From Methanobacteriota archaeon (GTDB lineage Archaea; Halobacteriota; Bog-38; Methanoflorentales; Methanoflorentaceae): a stretch of DNA of 15,184 bases. Location: positions 1-15,184 of the forward strand of contig JAJRBK010000178.1 of assembly GCA_028679495.1 (NCBI GenBank), given 5' to 3'. Position 1 is the stretch's first letter, and every line of letters starts with the position of its first letter. The notes beneath the pieces were generated by a model. It did not search any database, was not told where the DNA came from, and saw only the letters and a program-made list of their open reading frames with translations. The translations under genes and the position numbers were made by a program. Below are positions 7,415-13,805 of this stretch, piece after piece.

Positions 7415-8641
7415 TCATCTTTCGCGGCGTAACTTGATTTTCGAGCTTGGGGGGTAGACCCCATCTGCAATCGCACCAATATCGAGGATAGAACCAGGCC
7501 CGATCGAACTGCCCACGTTTATCATGCTATTAATCCCAGTGTGCACGTCGTCGCCCATAATAACCCCCAGCTTTCTGCGACCTGTGGGCGTATTCCCCAC
7601 TTTGATCGGCCGTTCATCGAACCGAAGATTAGCGACTAACGTCCCAGCACCGAAATTACACCGCTCGCCAATCACACTGTCGCCGACGTATGATAAATGC
7701 CCGATCTTGCAATCGTCCATGATGATTGCATTTTTTACTTCAACTGCGTTACCTATTTTGACTCTGTTTCCCAAACATGTCCCCGCACGAATGTAGCAGT
7801 TCGGTCCGATGTCACACTGCGCCCCAATTATCGCAGGCCCCATAACGTAAGCGCCGTTTCGAATGATAGAGCCGTGGCCTACTTTGACCGCGCCGTCTAT
7901 CGTCGCAAGAGGTTCAACAAGCCCCTCGTTCACCCCATCGACCGATGGTAACAAAAATTCGTTTGCCCGCAACAGATCCCAAGGCCTTCCCACATCGATC
8001 CATGGCTCATCGACGTGAAGATAGCCAACTTCCTCCTTCTGCTCGATCAACACCTGTATTGCATCTGTGATTTCATATTCATCGCGTGTTGATCTCGTCG
8101 TCTTGTCGATCGCTCCAAATATCGTTTGATTGAAGATGTAGATTCCAATATTCGCAAGGTCTGAATGCGGGCGAGTGGGCTTTTCTATTATCCTCGATAC
8201 TGCCTTGTCGGATACTTCAAGTATACCATAGTTGCTCGGATCTGCAACCTTTGTTGCAGCTATCACGGTCGATTGAACCCTCGCTCTTTTGATGAGATTT
8301 TTCAAGGCGGATGGGCTGATGAGACTGTCTCCGTTCAAGACGAGGAAACGCTCGTGCACATAGTCCCTCGCTTGGTTGATTGCATCTGCTGTTCCAAGCT
8401 GCCTCTCTTGTCTGACGAATTCGATCTCAGCGCCTAGCGCTCTGTTGTTAAAATATGACCGGACCGTATCCTCGTGATAACCAGTAACAACCAGAACGTG
8501 CGTAACACCTGCATTAACGCACGAATCAATAATATGTTCAAGTATCGGCTTTCCGACAACAGGCAGCATCACTTTAGGACGATTGTAAGTGAGGGGGCGC
8601 ATACGCGTGCCCTTACCTGCTGCGAGTATAACCGCTAACAT
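7415..8641 (-). CDS. glmU: Bifunctional sugar-1-phosphate nucleotidylyltransferase / acetyltransferase (archaeal GlmU-like)
   Basis: This 408-residue two-domain enzyme would acetylate GlcN-1-P and join GlcNAc-1-P to UTP, giving UDP-GlcNAc. The N-terminal Rossmann-like domain has LAAGKGTRMRPLT (6-18) with RPKVMLPVVGKP, the metal-binding NGDS (103-106), IEKPTRP (152-158) and WIDVGRPWDLL (214-224). From about residue 245 the protein is a left-handed beta helix of hexapeptide repeats. It contains GHLSYVGDSVIGERCNFGAGT (from about 314), where the His (315) matches the acetyltransferase histidine region of archaeal ST0452-type enzymes, then ANLRFDE and TGRRKLGVIMGDDVHTG. Domain order and length match the archaeal fused type rather than bacterial GlmU. 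Its ATG lies inside the end of glmM (ATGTTAG, start and stop overlapping), so the two are translationally coupled. Related enzymes can accept other sugars, so strict GlcN specificity is not proved. Confidence 0.88.
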   Translation of the reverse strand: MLAVILAAGKGTRMRPLTYNRPKVMLPVVGKPILEHIIDSCVNAGVTHVLVVTGYHEDTVRSYFNNRALGAEIEFVRQERQLGTADAINQARDYVHERFLVLNGDSLISPSALKNLIKRARVQSTVIAATKVADPSNYGILEVSDKAVSRIIEKPTRPHSDLANIGIYIFNQTIFGAIDKTTRSTRDEYEITDAIQVLIEQKEEVGYLHVDEPWIDVGRPWDLLRANEFLLPSVDGVNEGLVEPLATIDGAVKVGHGSIIRNGAYVMGPAIIGAQCDIGPNCYIRAGTCLGNRVKIGNAVEVKNAIIMDDCKIGHLSYVGDSVIGERCNFGAGTLVANLRFDERPIKVGNTPTGRRKLGVIMGDDVHTGINSMINVGSSIGPGSILDIGAIADGVYPPSSKIKLRRER

Positions 8642-9963
8642 CGTGTATGCCGCCGCACGATTGTATCAGCTCTATAGTAGAGCCCTTCCGCTGTCTCTTT
8701 ATCTCTCGCTTCTGCAGTGATCCGGATTTTTGGCTCAGTCCCCGACTTGCGAACTAATAGCCAACCCTCCTCAAAGTCGAGCCTTATTCCATCAATAGTT
8801 GTTATTTGCGTATAATTGAGCGCAGATAGTTCCTCAGTTATGGGGGACATAATATCATCCCCCTCTTCACAAGCGCTTGCCCCCCTCATAATGTAATACT
8901 TTGGAAACTGGGCAATCTGATCAGCGATCGACTCTTGGCTCGCGATGGCGACTAACTGCGCTGCAGCATAGATGCCATCAGGGCAATACGAGATGCGGGG
9001 AAAAATCCAACTGCCACTGCTTTCTCCGCCAAAGTCTCCGCGTATTCGCTTTAATTCCTCGGCAACGTAGACATCGCCAACCCGCGTTCGATGAACGTCA
9101 CACATTATCACATCGTCTACCATACGGGAGACGTCGACTGGATATACTGCGACCTTTTTCGCTTCTTTTATCGCAAAGAGCGCGAGCAATTCATCACCAG
9201 TTATGTACCGGCCATTCTTATCAACGGCCATCATACGGTCAGCATCACCATCGTGAGCTATGCCAAGATCTGCCTTGAAGGTTCTCACTGCATCCATGAG
9301 GAGGGTTAAGTTGCTCTCTATGGGCTCAGGATTCCGTGCTGGAAAAAAGCCGTCAGGCTGAGCGTTTAGCGTGATCACGTCACAGCCCATCTCTCGCAGT
9401 ACGTAGGGCGTGATGGTTGCACCTGCGCCTGAACCACAATCGACGACGACCCTACAATCTACCTCATTGAAACGGCTTAAAATAGCATCTTTATGGTCTA
9501 AAATTGCCCTATCGTCGTTCGATATCCTTCCAATTGTATCCCACCCGACACGGTCTCCTCGATAAATGGGATACGATCCTTCTTGATCTATTATCGATTC
9601 TATCTCTTCCTGTTGATCGCTATTGAACGCGGTCCCATCCCTGTTCCAAAGCTTTATTCCAACATATTCGGCAGGGTTGTGCGAGGCCGTAACCATGACA
9701 CCGCAATCATAGTTGCGCGCAGCATAGGAGAGAGTTGGTGTTGAAACTAGACCTATTCGAGTGACATCACAGCCACATGCGGTAAGACCTGAAACAAGCG
9801 CATATTCAACCATTTCGCTTGCAGTGCGAGGGTCTCGTCCAATGACTGCAGAATTACAACGGGAGCCAACTGCCAGTCCTACACTCACAGCCAATTCTGA
9901 AGTGACTCGTTTGTTAGCAATGCCACGAATACCAGATGATCCAAACACGATGCCCACATCCAT
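8635..9963 (-). CDS. glmM: Phosphoglucosamine mutase (alpha-D-phosphohexomutase family)
   Basis: This 442-residue cytoplasmic enzyme carries all four signatures of phosphohexomutases: N-terminal FGSSGIRG (7-14), the phosphoserine loop VTASHNPAEYVGIKLW (91-106, Ser94), the Mg-binding DGDADR (238-243), the sugar-specificity loop GGESSGSWIFP (312-322), and the phosphate-binding RKSGTEPKIRI (405-415). It would interconvert GlcN-6-P and GlcN-1-P, feeding the GlmU-like enzyme next to it. The coupling ATGTTAG overlap with that gene strongly favours phosphoglucosamine over phosphomannose as substrate, though archaeal members can be promiscuous. It is the first gene of a four-gene minus-strand operon. 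The ATG at 9963 places FGSSGIRG six residues in, the usual distance; no SD is seen. A divergent acyltransferase lies upstream. Confidence 0.88.
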   Translation of the reverse strand: MDVGIVFGSSGIRGIANKRVTSELAVSVGLAVGSRCNSAVIGRDPRTASEMVEYALVSGLTACGCDVTRIGLVSTPTLSYAARNYDCGVMVTASHNPAEYVGIKLWNRDGTAFNSDQQEEIESIIDQEGSYPIYRGDRVGWDTIGRISNDDRAILDHKDAILSRFNEVDCRVVVDCGSGAGATITPYVLREMGCDVITLNAQPDGFFPARNPEPIESNLTLLMDAVRTFKADLGIAHDGDADRMMAVDKNGRYITGDELLALFAIKEAKKVAVYPVDVSRMVDDVIMCDVHRTRVGDVYVAEELKRIRGDFGGESSGSWIFPRISYCPDGIYAAAQLVAIASQESIADQIAQFPKYYIMRGASACEEGDDIMSPITEELSALNYTQITTIDGIRLDFEEGWLLVRKSGTEPKIRITAEARDKETAEGLYYRADTIVRRHTRC

Positions 9964-10111
9964 AGCGCGCTGTTCGTTACTCAGTTGGAAAATACAGACA
10001 CAGTCCTGTTCTCGTCAAAATAAATGTTTTGGTAAAACTATAAGTCAGCAGATGCGCGTAAACTCTAACGTGCGTAGGTTGACCGAGTACCCGTCCAATG
10101 GACGTAATTCT
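9964..10111. promoter_or_regulatory. Divergent promoter region between glmM and the acyltransferase gene
   Basis: This gap holds an AT-rich core at about 10013-10045. On the plus strand AAAACTATAAG (about 10035-10045) is TATA-like and would start transcription near 10070, upstream of the ATG at 10112 but downstream of an alternative ATG at 10052. On the minus strand CATTTATTTTG (about 10026-10016) is TATA-like and would give a leader of about 30 bases before glmM. Placement is by eye. Confidence 0.35.
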
Positions 10112-10549
10112 ATGTGGGGCTGGGCGAAAATAAAGAACCCGTTCCGCATCGCCCTCAATTATGCTGTTATACGCATATGCGGGCTTATGCCATCGCTTTC
10201 GATAAAAAACAAGCTGTATCGTAGTATAGGCATGAAGATAGGCAAAGACGTTTCTGTGGGCTTAGAGGTCACATTTGATATCTTCTTTCCAGAGCTAATA
10301 GAGATAGCGGATAATTCAGTGATCGGGTTTCGATCGACCGTGCTTTGTCATGAGTTCCTAGTGGATACGTGGAAAGTGGGCGCGGTTAAAATTGGCAGAA
10401 ACGTTTTAGTCGGTGCAAATTCGACTATTCTTGCTGGGGTGACAATCGGAGACGGAGCACGTGTCTCAGCATGTTCTCTTGCGAACCGCGACATAGCGAG
10501 CGGGGTCCTCGTAGGTGGCGTACCAGCGAGAGAGCTCAGGAGTGAATGA
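10112..10549 (+). CDS. Hexapeptide-repeat (left-handed beta-helix) acyltransferase
   Basis: About 145 residues from the chosen ATG. A short N-terminal amphipathic region (NPFRIALNYAVIRICGLMPSL) is followed by SIGMKIGKDVSVG, ELIEIADNSVIGF, the segment CHEFLVDTW, then hexapeptide repeats such as KIGRNVLVGANSTILAGVTIG and a closing GVLVGGVPARELR, typical of the maltose/xenobiotic O-acetyltransferase (WbbJ-like) family. The histidine of CHEF is the likely catalytic base. It would add an acetyl or similar acyl group to a sugar. It sits head-to-head with glmM beside the glycan operon, so it may decorate the same glycan. The frame is open back to 9761, but that part overlaps glmM. ATG 10112 fits the family N-terminus and a TATA-like box; ATG 10052 (20 residues longer) is the alternative. 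Substrate unknown. Confidence 0.8.
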   Translation: MWGWAKIKNPFRIALNYAVIRICGLMPSLSIKNKLYRSIGMKIGKDVSVGLEVTFDIFFPELIEIADNSVIGFRSTVLCHEFLVDTWKVGAVKIGRNVLVGANSTILAGVTIGDGARVSACSLANRDIASGVLVGGVPARELRSE

Positions 10550-10553
10550 CCGC

Positions 10554-11150
10554 GTGAGGGTACGCCGCGTCGTAGAAAATGCGCCTTTAATCGTCATAAT
10601 CATCCTTATCAACCTTGCAGGCACATTAGTAGGCTTCTTCTACTACTGGGATCAGATATCCACGTCAAGCCCGTCGATATGGCTGTTCATACCAGACTGC
10701 CCTCTCTATGTTCTGCTCGCTGCCATCGTTTTGGCATTATATCTCACAACAAAGCGCCGTTCAGACCTTGTCAACTTCATTACAGCCATAGGGTTACTGA
10801 AATATGGCACGTGGACGGCCCTCGTGGTCTTGGGTTTTAGCACGTTTTACTTCGCGATAGATAGTGCGCTCTATGGGGCGATAGCTATCATGCATATCGG
10901 CATGGCGCTTGAATTTGTATTGCCACTCTTCCTAATTCGACGAGTACAGCGAGGCTTTGTGGTTCTTGCCTTGCTATGGTTTTTTGCTAACGACATCGCC
11001 GACTACTACTTTGCAGCGCATCCACCCATTCCAATCAATGAGCTCACCTTAATCGCACCGCTCACGTTTGCATTGACGCCGCTATGCACACTGATCGCGT
11101 ATTTTGGAGCTCGATATTTAAGTAATAACAAAACACATAAGAATCGCTAG
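10554..11150 (+). CDS. DUF1405-family integral membrane protein
   Basis: About 198 residues with six or seven predicted membrane helices and a short basic C-terminal tail. The segment LINLAGTLVGFFYYWDQI followed by PSIWLFIPDCPLYVLLA is the hallmark of DUF1405 proteins (N-x-x-G-T-x-x-G-F-x-Y-Y ... W-x-F-x-P-D-x-P), found in archaea and some Firmicutes and of unknown function. GTG 10554 is chosen because AGGAG (10538-10542) lies 11 bases upstream and the start comes 4 bases after the acyltransferase stop (10547-10549). In-frame GTG codons at 10542 and 10515 are alternatives; the latter would overlap the acyltransferase by 35 bases. It is probably co-transcribed with the acyltransferase. The last base of its TAG stop is the first base of the tRNA-Leu gene. 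No function is proposed. Confidence 0.82.
   Translation: MRVRRVVENAPLIVIIILINLAGTLVGFFYYWDQISTSSPSIWLFIPDCPLYVLLAAIVLALYLTTKRRSDLVNFITAIGLLKYGTWTALVVLGFSTFYFAIDSALYGAIAIMHIGMALEFVLPLFLIRRVQRGFVVLALLWFFANDIADYYFAAHPPIPINELTLIAPLTFALTPLCTLIAYFGARYLSNNKTHKNR
11113..11123 (+). promoter_or_regulatory. TATA-like promoter for tRNA-Leu, inside the DUF1405 coding region
   Basis: GATATTTAAGT lies with its centre about 32 bases before the first tRNA base. Archaeal TATA boxes are centred about 27 bases before the start, so transcription would begin a few bases ahead of the mature 5' end. The box falls within the last codons of the DUF1405 gene. Confidence 0.5.
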
Positions 11151-11256
11151 CGGGGGTTGCCAAGCCAGGTCAAAGGCGCAGGGCTTAGGACGACTTTAGT
11201 AGTAAGAAACCCTGTCTCATAGGAGTTCGTGCGTTCAAATCGCACCCCCCGCACCA
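11150..11256 (+). tRNA. tRNA-Leu(UAG) with 19-nt intron; CCA encoded
   Basis: The full cloverleaf can be drawn. The acceptor is GCGGGGG (11150-11156) with CCCCCGC (11246-11252), all seven pairs matched. The D stem is GCC/GGC (11159-11161 / 11175-11177). The anticodon stem is CAGGG/CCCTG (11179-11183 / 11210-11214). The variable arm is CTC/GAG (11216-11225), giving the long arm expected of class II tRNAs. The T arm is GTGCG-TTCAAAT-CGCAC (11229-11245). A discriminator A at 11253 is followed by an encoded CCA. After removing the intron at 11190-11208 the anticodon loop is CTTAGGA with anticodon TAG (11186-11188), decoding CUA and other CUN leucine codons. The first base is the last base of the upstream DUF1405 stop codon. 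Confidence 0.97.
11190..11208 (+). other. tRNA intron at canonical position 37/38 with bulge-helix-bulge
   Basis: The precursor folds as outer helix CAGGG/CCCTG, central 4-bp helix CTTA (11184-11187) with TAAG (11203-11206), 3-base bulge GGA (11188-11190), 3-base bulge AAA (11207-11209), and an inner hairpin CGAC-TTTA-GTAG. Cutting each bulge after its second base releases exactly 19 bases and restores a 7-base anticodon loop. This is the strict archaeal splicing-endonuclease substrate. Confidence 0.93.
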
Positions 11257-11297
11257 CGTTTCACTTGCAAGGTCTCATTTAGGCCCGACACCGACGA

Positions 11298-11303
11298 TTT
11301 TTT
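11298..11303 (+). terminator. T6 terminator after tRNA-Leu
   Basis: Six T bases begin 42 bases after the encoded CCA. Oligo-T runs end stable-RNA transcripts in archaea, and no plus-strand gene follows until 12636. Confidence 0.5.
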
Positions 11304-11625
11304 GCATACTCAATGAGTACGAGAGAACTAGCTCTTCCAGATACCGGAGGAACCATCCGAGAGGACTAAGGCGAAGCCGTTTGGTGTAGATAGCAAACTT
11401 TTTCGCATACGAACGATGGTCCGTCACTGCGGTGTTTGTTTTGTAATAAGCGTCGCAAAACGACTACGCCGAATTCATCGTTGAAAAGCTGAAGTGCTCA
11501 TTCTCGTAGGGCCACGAGGCACACAACTATCCACAAGAGTGCGAGCCTGATATCTGACTGACTGCGTGGCGACGCCACAAGCGGCGTAAACCTGGAAAAT
11601 CAGTGTAAAGAAGAACTAATAGGTC
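11304..11625. other. Gene-free stretch, possible decayed coding remnant
   Basis: No intact gene is seen in these 322 bases between the tRNA terminator and the convergent dacZ stop. On the plus strand one frame reads like protein but is broken: NFFAYERWSVTAVFVL (11396-11443), two stops (11444-11449), then ASQNDYAEFIVEKLKCSFS (11450-11506), a stop, GHEAHNYPQECEPDI (11510-11554) and another stop. This may be a decayed insertion-sequence or integrase remnant next to a tRNA, but I recognise no family and see no terminal inverted repeats or copy of the tRNA 3' end. Confidence 0.25.
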
Positions 11626-12498
11626 TCACGGCAACAGAAGCAGAAGATCCGCGCTTGGCTCAATTCTGGTCTCTGCTCCGTCCTTGAAAAGCCTAACTGT
11701 CCCCCCGCTTTCTGACACGGTCACTGCTATTGTTTGAGTCTCACGCGTGATAGCTATTGCGGAGATATGTCTGCCCCCAAGTCCTTCTAGCTCGATTGAC
11801 TTCGTGTTGACGTCCAGATACCTTCCAGCTGACACAATAAGCCCTCTTTCGTCGACGATAAATACGCCGTCGATCTGGGCGAACTCTTTAATAGTTTCCC
11901 AATGAGATTCATCCTTGATATCTCTGAGATCCTCTGGATGCCCTTTGTACGGATTAAGGATAAGCTGGTGAGAACGTTTTAAAACCTCGTTAGTATCACC
12001 GATGATAAAAGCGGTTCCGACCTTTTTCCCCTCTCGCCCTTCCCGGCCAAGTTCAAGAGCCAATCGTAGTACTGCCTTAAGCAGGTCGGGGTCCACACGC
12101 GTTCCACTTTCATCGATTGCTTTCACTGGTGCGAGCTGTTTAATATCAACGACGACGATAGAAGAGAGATCTGCCAAGCATAAGACGCCAATGATAAACC
12201 CCCGGCTGATTTTGTTTTGAACGTAAGTCGCCGTCGCAATATCTCGGACAAGGGCAAAATCGTTCAACGCAGGTGCAACGATGTTAGTCTTGAAATCTTG
12301 GGCTGTGCTGCCATGCAAGAGACCCTTTAGCTCCTCAGCTACTCCCTTGGTCGGCGATGACATCTCAACAAACGTCGCAGGTACATCGAAGGACATTTCA
12401 ATGTCTGGCGAATCTGAAACCACAAAGACGTGTGTTGCCTTGATCGTTCTTGCCAAATCATTAGCAGCCACAATAATTGGCCTGTATATCTCATTCAT
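11626..12498 (-). CDS. dacZ: Diadenylate cyclase, archaeal DacZ type (DisA_N/DAC domain)
   Basis: This 290-residue cytoplasmic enzyme would make cyclic di-AMP from two ATP. The N-terminal 110 residues (from YRPIIVAANDLARTIKATHV) form an alpha/beta domain like the pyruvate-kinase C-terminal domain known in archaeal DacZ. The DAC domain follows, with KKVGTAFIIGDTNEVL (158-173), IDGVFIVDERGLIVSAGRYL (209-228), GLGGRHISAIAIT (239-251) and TVSESGGTVRLFKDG (260-274). The bacterial active-site motifs DGA and RHR read DGV (210-212) and RHI (243-245); I believe variation after RH is common in archaeal members, but this is from memory. In archaea c-di-AMP is tied to salt and potassium balance. The ATG at 12498 has no SD of its own and overlaps the end of a 14-codon leader ORF that does. 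endoQ is divergent. Length matches the family. Confidence 0.88.
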   Translation of the reverse strand: MNEIYRPIIVAANDLARTIKATHVFVVSDSPDIEMSFDVPATFVEMSSPTKGVAEELKGLLHGSTAQDFKTNIVAPALNDFALVRDIATATYVQNKISRGFIIGVLCLADLSSIVVVDIKQLAPVKAIDESGTRVDPDLLKAVLRLALELGREGREGKKVGTAFIIGDTNEVLKRSHQLILNPYKGHPEDLRDIKDESHWETIKEFAQIDGVFIVDERGLIVSAGRYLDVNTKSIELEGLGGRHISAIAITRETQTIAVTVSESGGTVRLFKDGAETRIEPSADLLLLLP

Positions 12499-12535
12499 GG
12501 AGTTCTGTTATGTAGAAGTGGGATGTTTGATACAT
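12491..12535 (-). CDS. Putative 14-codon leader ORF overlapping the dacZ start
   Basis: A perfect SD, AGGAGG (12548-12543), lies 7 bases before an ATG (12535-12533) that opens the reading MYQTSHFYITELHE and ends at TGA (12493-12491). The end overlaps the dacZ start as ATGAATGA, in a different frame. dacZ itself has no SD and an in-frame TAA lies 4 codons before its ATG, so dacZ translation could depend on ribosomes ending here. A one-base sequence error that splits an N-terminal extension of dacZ is the alternative. It is also possible that transcription starts downstream and the leader is never made. Confidence 0.4.
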   Translation of the reverse strand: MYQTSHFYITELHE

Positions 12536-12635
12536 TTACAGTCCTCCTAACTTAAAAAATCTACGGCAATCGTTGTTAAAGATAGAGGTGCAGCGTGAAA
12601 TGTTAATGCATCCGTCACAAAAAAAGGGAGAGTAA
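12536..12635. promoter_or_regulatory. Divergent dacZ/endoQ promoter region
   Basis: This gap holds an AT-rich core, CTTAAAAAAT (12551-12560), that is TATA-like on both strands, and a second AT-rich site at about 12573-12583 (TCTTTAAC on the minus strand). The plus-strand gene has an SD, GGGAG (12626-12630), 5 bases before its ATG. The minus-strand SD AGGAGG (12548-12543) belongs to the leader ORF. If the core box drove dacZ, the transcript would start inside the leader ORF; the upstream box would include it. Confidence 0.4.
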
Positions 12636-13805
12636 ATGAGGCAGCTCAACGCCGATTTGCATCTTCACTCACGTTTCAGCAGAGGGGCCAGTCCGCGAAT
12701 GGATCTCCCGCAAGTCTGTGCTGCAGCGCGCGTGAAAGGTATAGACGTCATAGGCACCGGAGACTGCCTTTACCAAGAGTGGCTCGAAGAGCTTGAGTCC
12801 AACCTACAGAAACGCGGCTCGTGCTATGTGTTAGAGGGGCTACCGTTTATACTGCAGTGCGAAGTTGAAACAACCGTAGGAGGGCGTGTCCACCACCTGT
12901 TATTGTTTCCTCACTTTAAATCTGTATATCTGCTTCGAGAGCTCATACTAGAGGGGGGATATTCAAAACTGACAAGCGGTAGACCACAGCTAAAGATACC
13001 GCCTGAGAAACTCGCTGATCTGACACAGGCTGTCGGCGCGCTTGTTGGCCCCTCACACGCGTTCACGCCCTGGACGTCAATGTACGCAGCTTATGAGGGT
13101 ATTGTTGATTGCTACGGAAAAAATGCCTATCACGTCGCTTTCCTAGAGCTTGGATTAAGCGCTGATACCAAGATGGCTAGCAGGCTCGCCGAACTGGATG
13201 CCTATACCTTCGTGTCGTTCAGTGACGCTCACTCTGCAAACCTTGATAAGCTAGGAAGAGAGATGACGCGGTTTTTAGTACAAGATGGGAGTTTCAGCGA
13301 AATCGATCAGGCGCTTCGCAGTGTTAATGGTCGAACGGTGCTCCTTAATGTCGGCCTCGATCCACGCGAGGGTAAGTACCACCTGACGGGGTGCCGAAGA
13401 TGCAAGACAGCTTATACGCTCGATGAGATAATCGTAAACGGAAAGCTCTTGAGGACTTGTCCCTGTGGTGGACCCCTAAAGATCGGTGTTAAAGACCGAA
13501 TAACACTACTCGCAGCAGGGAGCAATCAGATCTCACGTGTTCGACGGCCCCCCTATATGCATGTGGTACCCCTTTTAGAGATATTGAAGGCCATGAAGCG
13601 CTCGCACGCCCTCGACATAAAGCAAGTGTATAGCGAGCTGATCGACACGTTTGGCAATGAAATAGCCATCCTTGTTGATAGGCCTATTAGCGATATCAAA
13701 GAACGTTATCCACGATTGGCAGCTATCATAGAGCGCTTCAGGAATGACAAGATTGATTTTGAGTTCGTTGGCAGGGGAGGGTGGTATGGTAAAATTAGGC
13801 TTTAG
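12636..13805 (+). CDS. endoQ: Endonuclease Q (PHP-domain deaminated-DNA endonuclease)
   Basis: This 389-residue protein matches the EndoQ family (formerly TIGR00375), which cuts DNA 5' of uracil, hypoxanthine, xanthine and abasic sites and cooperates with PCNA. The PHP metal-centre residues appear in order: ADLHLHSRFSRG (6-17), VIGTGDC (38-44), the Glu of QCEVE (74-78), VHHLLLFP (85-92), GPSHAFTPWTSMY (138-150), ELGLSAD (171-177) and SFSDAHS (194-200). A four-Cys zinc site follows: CRRC (253-256) and CPC (275-277). Then comes RRPPYMHVVPLLE (303-315), typical of the family. It is slightly shorter than the Pyrococcus enzyme (about 424 residues). The SD GGGAG, 5 bases before the ATG, fixes the start. 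dacZ is divergent; the gene downstream is a convergent dUTPase-like gene with 4 overlapping bases. C-terminal PCNA contact was not identified. Confidence 0.88.
   Translation: MRQLNADLHLHSRFSRGASPRMDLPQVCAAARVKGIDVIGTGDCLYQEWLEELESNLQKRGSCYVLEGLPFILQCEVETTVGGRVHHLLLFPHFKSVYLLRELILEGGYSKLTSGRPQLKIPPEKLADLTQAVGALVGPSHAFTPWTSMYAAYEGIVDCYGKNAYHVAFLELGLSADTKMASRLAELDAYTFVSFSDAHSANLDKLGREMTRFLVQDGSFSEIDQALRSVNGRTVLLNVGLDPREGKYHLTGCRRCKTAYTLDEIIVNGKLLRTCPCGGPLKIGVKDRITLLAAGSNQISRVRRPPYMHVVPLLEILKAMKRSHALDIKQVYSELIDTFGNEIAILVDRPISDIKERYPRLAAIIERFRNDKIDFEFVGRGGWYGKIRL

Noticed and set aside
8901..9278. Plus-strand ORF of 125 residues antisense to glmM
   Set aside because: Covers the conserved DGDADR and GGESSG regions of glmM on the other strand; no protein family features.
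9761..10111. N-terminal extension of the acyltransferase frame back to 9761
   Set aside because: It overlaps glmM by about 200 bases on the opposite strand and the added residues do not belong to the acyltransferase family.
11257..11297. Possible attachment-site duplication of the tRNA-Leu 3' end
   Set aside because: No second copy of the T-arm/acceptor sequence was found downstream in this window.
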